Positions 61,195 through 64,000 of a stretch of 64,000 bases of DNA are shown in pieces. The stretch comes from Paraburkholderia hiiakae (GTDB lineage: Bacteria; Pseudomonadota; Gammaproteobacteria; Burkholderiales; Burkholderiaceae), in assembly GCF_904848665.1 (NCBI RefSeq), contig NZ_CAJHCQ010000006.1:326141-390140 (forward strand), written 5' to 3'. Both the position numbers and the translations under genes were made by a program. Numbering within the stretch: the stretch's first letter is position 1; every line of letters begins with the position of its first letter. Under the pieces are notes generated by a model. The model had not been told where the DNA came from and did not search any database. It saw only the letters and a list, made by a program, of their open reading frames with translations.

Positions 61195-61458
61195 CGGGGA
61201 GGGCCGCTTTCTTGGCGAGCCTTCACTACTAGAGCCGAGACAATTAACGAAACTAACCAAATAAATACGAAAATCGGGTAGGGAATTAAGAGGGTTAGTC
61301 CAAGCGTGTCGCTGCAATCATTTGCGTAGCCACCGAAATCGTGTATACATTCTAGGATCGGATGGAATAAATAGAGTGAGATCGTAATAAATATGGCCGC
61401 GAAAAATTAAAATTACGTTTCTTTTGATTGAGGAATTCTTGAAACCATTTTTCGCCAT
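61195..61458 (-). pseudogene. Frameshifted second copy of the two-helix candidate immunity protein
   Basis: Found by reading the minus strand in two frames. From ATG 61458: MAKNGFKNSSIKRNVILIF; after a T5 run near 61402-61412 the sense continues one frame over as AAIFITISLYLFHP, CIHDFGGYANDC, LTLLIP, then a second helix and RQESGPPRLE with stop at 61195. YLFxP, the C-x10-C pair, LTLL and P align with the intact 82-aa protein at 62270-62518. Dropping one T restores a single frame of about 90 residues. No in-frame start exists for the second part alone. The first part overlaps the end of the neighbouring gene. Confidence 0.6.
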
Positions 61459-62092
61459 AGTGTAAGGGTGCGTTGATTTTTTTGTATTTTATCGTCAATT
61501 TTCGAATTGAATAGAGGCCCAATGATTGGTCTGTGGATTTTGTTACTTCAAAAAATGCCGACTTCATTTTGTAAATAAAAGACTGCTCATCGGATTTTGT
61601 TTTTATTTTTCCACTTTCTTTCTCGTCAATCAGGTCGGCATTAAGTTGCTCATCGAGCGGGCGGAGCTGGTTCTCATCTTTCGGTTCTTCGCATTTCGTG
61701 AATCGATTTGAAAAAAATACATCAGAACCAATTTTGCAAATTAGCAAGGTGTTGCGTGCGATGCTTGCGTCATTCACCATTCTCGGCACATTGTCATATC
61801 CATAGCGACTAAATAATTTATTGTCGTAGTTGATATAAAATTCAAATCGATCAACGTTCTGGTTGTTCGATGGATAGGAATCCCCGTTTAGATAAATTGT
61901 TCTCATTGATGAGTTGGATTCATATCGAGACATGAACACATTGACGTGAGTTTTACTAAGGACGTCCTTGCGCCCAATTACAATAAACGGTGGTTCGGAA
62001 TAAGTCGAATCTTCCCATTCGATAAGAAGTGCGAATGTTACGCTTGCAACGCCTACGCAAAATAATATATTACGACTTTTTTCGGTGATCAT
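61352..62092 (-). CDS. Single-helix protein of the type VI cassette, unknown function
   Basis: A 246-aa protein with one N-terminal hydrophobic helix (SRNILFCVGVASVTFALLI) and a large, probably periplasmic domain rich in Asn, Lys and Tyr (RTIYLNGDSYPSNNQN; FEFYINYDNKLFSRYGYDNV; NTLLICKIGSDVFFSNRF). Start ATG 62092 with AGGGG 7 nt upstream. The base composition is AT-rich, unlike neighbours. I do not recognise a family. Position behind a VgrG, candidate effector and two-helix protein suggests an immunity or accessory role. If the T5 run discussed for the overlapping pseudogene is an error, its C-terminus changes too. Confidence 0.6.
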   Translation of the reverse strand: MITEKSRNILFCVGVASVTFALLIEWEDSTYSEPPFIVIGRKDVLSKTHVNVFMSRYESNSSMRTIYLNGDSYPSNNQNVDRFEFYINYDNKLFSRYGYDNVPRMVNDASIARNTLLICKIGSDVFFSNRFTKCEEPKDENQLRPLDEQLNADLIDEKESGKIKTKSDEQSFIYKMKSAFFEVTKSTDQSLGLYSIRKLTIKYKKINAPLHYGEKWFQEFLNQKKRNFNFSRPYLLRSHSIYSIRS

Positions 62093-62269
62093 TGAAATAC
62101 CCCTGGTAGGTCGAATGGAATTTGTCGCCGTTTCTGTAGTAGTACATTGAGAACAGAGTTTTTTTGGGGCGCCGCGCATGAGTCTGGTTATCTTCATTCA
62201 TATTGCCGAGCCTGTTGTGAGAATAAAAAACATTTAAATACGAAGTCCGTGCATGCTCGAGGTAGAGGG

Positions 62270-62518
62270 TTATTTCGTCTTTCTTAAAATAAGCGCCACG
62301 ATTGTGAATAGTGTGCCCCACACTACAATAAATGCCGCGAACGGCATCAGTAGCGTCAGCATGAATTCTTCCGCGCAGGCATCAGAGAATTCCCCCCACT
62401 CGTATACACATCGGACGGTCGGGTAGAACAAATAGCAGAGAACAGCTATCAGAACTAGAATTAAAAATAAGGCCGCTGTTTGCAGTCCTGAAAAGTGACA
62501 TTGGCGTTTCTCGGTCAT
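62270..62518 (-). CDS. Two-helix membrane protein, candidate immunity protein
   Basis: An 82-aa protein with two hydrophobic segments (ALFLILVLIAVLCYLF and LLMPFAAFIVVWGTLFTIVALIL) around a short acidic loop bearing two Cys (residues 37 and 48, C-x10-C). It follows the candidate effector by 24 bp and has an AT-rich composition. Inner-membrane proteins of this size next to a T6SS effector are commonly immunity proteins against periplasmic toxins. A decayed homologue lies at 61195-61458. Confidence 0.6.
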   Translation of the reverse strand: MTEKRQCHFSGLQTAALFLILVLIAVLCYLFYPTVRCVYEWGEFSDACAEEFMLTLLMPFAAFIVVWGTLFTIVALILRKTK

Positions 62519-62542
62519 ATGGATTAGTGTATGCTGGGATGA

Positions 62543-63532
62543 TCAGAATGCAAATGGATTGGAGTGAAATCCAGAAATATATTGCTTAATCTGTCTGTCC
62601 AAGGCTCCGGATAATATTATAATATTTTTTATCGAATCCCGAGAATACTCGGATCTTGGCTCGATTTGAACAATGAAACGTCTTTGTGGATCGCTATCTC
62701 GAAATTTTTCTATCATTGCTGTCATATTGACCCACGTCTTGTTTGAAAAAAAAGCCGTCTCTAATGTGACCTTTGATGCATCCTCAGCTGTGGGGTGAAC
62801 GCTTCTTTTGGGGATGAAAGTAAAGCATCCTTCAGATCCACCGAGCCACTTTGCGTGATCAAGCTTTGCCCTCGCTACGTAGAATCCTCCAATGTGGAAC
62901 ATAATATTGGAGGCAATGGATTCGCTTTTTCTGGAGGATATTCGTTGACCATACGGGTTAGCAAGACTGACATTCTTCGCGTCCAGATTTCGCTGGTCCT
63001 TGCCACGCTGTGACTCATCCTGCATCAGGAAAAAACCATGAACAATGTTGTCTGCACCAGGAGGGAAGTGGATTTGTTCCGTCAAATATTTGTTCTTGGC
63101 TGAATTCGCCGGCTCGAAAGCTATATTTCGGCACCAGGTAGCACCTGTCGGGTCAACACCAAGGTAGTACCACGCGTCACGGGTGACGTTGATATCATAT
63201 TGCGTAGAGCCAGATTCCCCCTTGGTTGAATCAAATAAAATTAGTTTCGCATGGAATGTTGGGACAACAACCGCGGGTTGGGGATCTACAGATTTGCGGA
63301 GTGTAGTGGAGTCGTTTGGATGGCCGTATACCTTTTGAAGCGTGTAGCCGCTCTTGTCCGGTGTAATTTTTAGCATTACGTATTTTTCGGGAGCAGGAAT
63401 ATCCTTTACACTTTCGTCGGTGTATAAGGTGGTGTTCTTCTTGCAGAGGAGGTTGAGGTTGCGCCCCGTTGGGCTGATTAGCCAATCGTCCACGTTGTAG
63501 CCACAGTCAATCGGAAACGTTTCTTCGCTCAT
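62543..63532 (-). CDS. Candidate type VI effector with L,D-transpeptidase-like motif
   Basis: A 329-aa protein 66 bp downstream of vgrG. No signal peptide. The interesting part is residues ~211-242: MFHIGGFYV, then DHAKWLGG, then SEGCFTFIP. This gives Cys236 within Ser-x-Gly-Cys, preceded by His226 (10 residues) and His213 (23 residues), the arrangement expected of YkuD-like/Tlde-type enzymes that act on peptidoglycan tetrapeptides with a Cys-His pair. The N-terminal ~190 residues (FPIDCGYNVDDWLISPTGRN; ITPDKSGYTLQKVYG) could be the VgrG-binding part. Gene position and the following membrane proteins support a toxin, inferred, not shown. ATG 63532. Confidence 0.6.
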   Translation of the reverse strand: MSEETFPIDCGYNVDDWLISPTGRNLNLLCKKNTTLYTDESVKDIPAPEKYVMLKITPDKSGYTLQKVYGHPNDSTTLRKSVDPQPAVVVPTFHAKLILFDSTKGESGSTQYDINVTRDAWYYLGVDPTGATWCRNIAFEPANSAKNKYLTEQIHFPPGADNIVHGFFLMQDESQRGKDQRNLDAKNVSLANPYGQRISSRKSESIASNIMFHIGGFYVARAKLDHAKWLGGSEGCFTFIPKRSVHPTAEDASKVTLETAFFSNKTWVNMTAMIEKFRDSDPQRRFIVQIEPRSEYSRDSIKNIIILSGALDRQIKQYISGFHSNPFAF

Positions 63533-63598
63533 GAGAGATCCGCAAGTTCCATGAAAATAAAGGAAAGGAAATTCGCCCGGATGCCAAGTGAGACCGGG

Positions 63599-64000
63599 CT
63601 ATATGTATATCCTGATGTTTTCAGATTGTGCAGTTTGGCTTAGCAAATGTGTATGTCCGTCGTTATCCGTGACGCGATGTTCTACAGTGCCGTCAGCACG
63701 CACAATCGCATATTCTATGTTTTGAAGCGGCGTCCCGGTTACTGCGTCAAGCAGTCTGAAACGATCATCGAACCGATTGGGAGATCCTGGGAGTGCCGGC
63801 AAAAGTGTATGTTTTGACTCTTTGCCTTTCTTCTGTACGGTAATAGTTTTAAGGAACAGATCACCCGGACCGCCAAGCGTGATGCTGCCGTCCTTGATAT
63901 GCACAAACGCGCCGCCGCATTCGAGGATGATTTCCTTGGCCGCCGCGAGGTTGACCTTCCCGTTGACGCTGCCGACGTTGACGTCCTTGGCAGCGGTAAG
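63599..64000 (-). CDS. VgrG tail-tip protein of the type VI secretion system, C-terminal part
   Basis: The gene runs off the right edge in an open frame; 133 residues are visible. They include the end of the beta-helical DUF2345 region (AAKDVNVGSVNGKVNLAAAKEIILE) followed by FVHIKDGSITLGGPGDL, a linker, and a C-terminal transthyretin-like domain (LPGSPNRFDDRFRLLDAVTGTP; VTDNDGHTHLLSQT). In other VgrGs such extensions carry a matching effector. The last residues, IRIYI, are usual for this group in Burkholderia. This anchors the following genes as a T6SS effector cassette. Its GC content is lower at the 3' end than typical for the window. Confidence 0.85.
   Translation of the reverse strand, partial: LTAAKDVNVGSVNGKVNLAAAKEIILECGGAFVHIKDGSITLGGPGDLFLKTITVQKKGKESKHTLLPALPGSPNRFDDRFRLLDAVTGTPLQNIEYAIVRADGTVEHRVTDNDGHTHLLSQTAQSENIRIYI

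Noticed and set aside
62070..62321. 83-residue minus-strand frame between the two cassette genes
   Set aside because: It overlaps both neighbours, lacks a ribosome site and shows no resemblance to either copy of the two-helix protein.

Overview
The window is GC-rich, densely coded beta-proteobacterial DNA. Gene content points to Burkholderiaceae, most likely Paraburkholderia or a close relative: many LysR regulators, a Burkholderia-type porin, an MdtABC-type RND pump, aromatic and alicyclic acid catabolism, and a VgrG tail with a transthyretin-like end. No rRNA, tRNA, CRISPR array or insertion sequence was seen. The only clearly foreign-looking stretch is the AT-rich right end (about 61.2-63.6 kb).

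Layout. 0-11 kb: the 3' end of poxB, a Tat-exported alpha/beta hydrolase, a LysR gene and a short-chain dehydrogenase that share a duplicated promoter/operator block, a FUSC-type efflux protein, a PhnD-like binding protein without a signal peptide, a zinc alcohol dehydrogenase, a maleate isomerase and a LysE-type exporter with a structured 5' leader. 11-28 kb: small metabolic and regulatory genes: MFS/LysR pair, PdxI-type pyridoxal reductase with divergent LysR, GFA protein, TPR-glycosyltransferase followed by a GT87-like membrane protein, free methionine sulfoxide reductase, tartrate/D-malate dehydrogenase with its LysR gene, HAD hydrolase, GST, a frameshifted cupin, dienelactone hydrolase, a remnant of yjbQ, NfsB nitroreductase and a PACE efflux protein.

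28-38 kb: a four-gene RND efflux operon on the minus strand (adaptor, two different inner-membrane permeases, outer-membrane channel) whose last three genes join by 4-nt overlaps. 38-44 kb: an AraC regulator, then a CobS-like AAA ATPase and CobT-like VWA protein with overlapping ends, followed by a membrane J-domain protein; no CobN is present. 44-50 kb: a MarR gene divergent from four catabolic genes that match the alicyclic branch of benzoate/cyclohexanecarboxylate degradation (badR / badH-badI-aliB-aliA), lacking only the hydratase badK. Then come a Pit phosphate transporter, a fatty acyl-CoA ligase, a PucR regulator and a porin.

56-61 kb: quinate/shikimate catabolism: quiC (dehydroshikimate to protocatechuate) divergent from aroQ, a shikimate/quinate dehydrogenase and an MFS carrier, with a perfect 14-bp palindrome between the two units. 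61-64 kb: an AT-rich type VI secretion cassette on the minus strand: the end of a VgrG, an unfamiliar 329-aa candidate effector with an L,D-transpeptidase-like Ser-x-Gly-Cys motif, a small two-helix candidate immunity protein, a single-helix protein, and a frameshifted second copy of the two-helix protein that open-reading-frame calling alone would miss.
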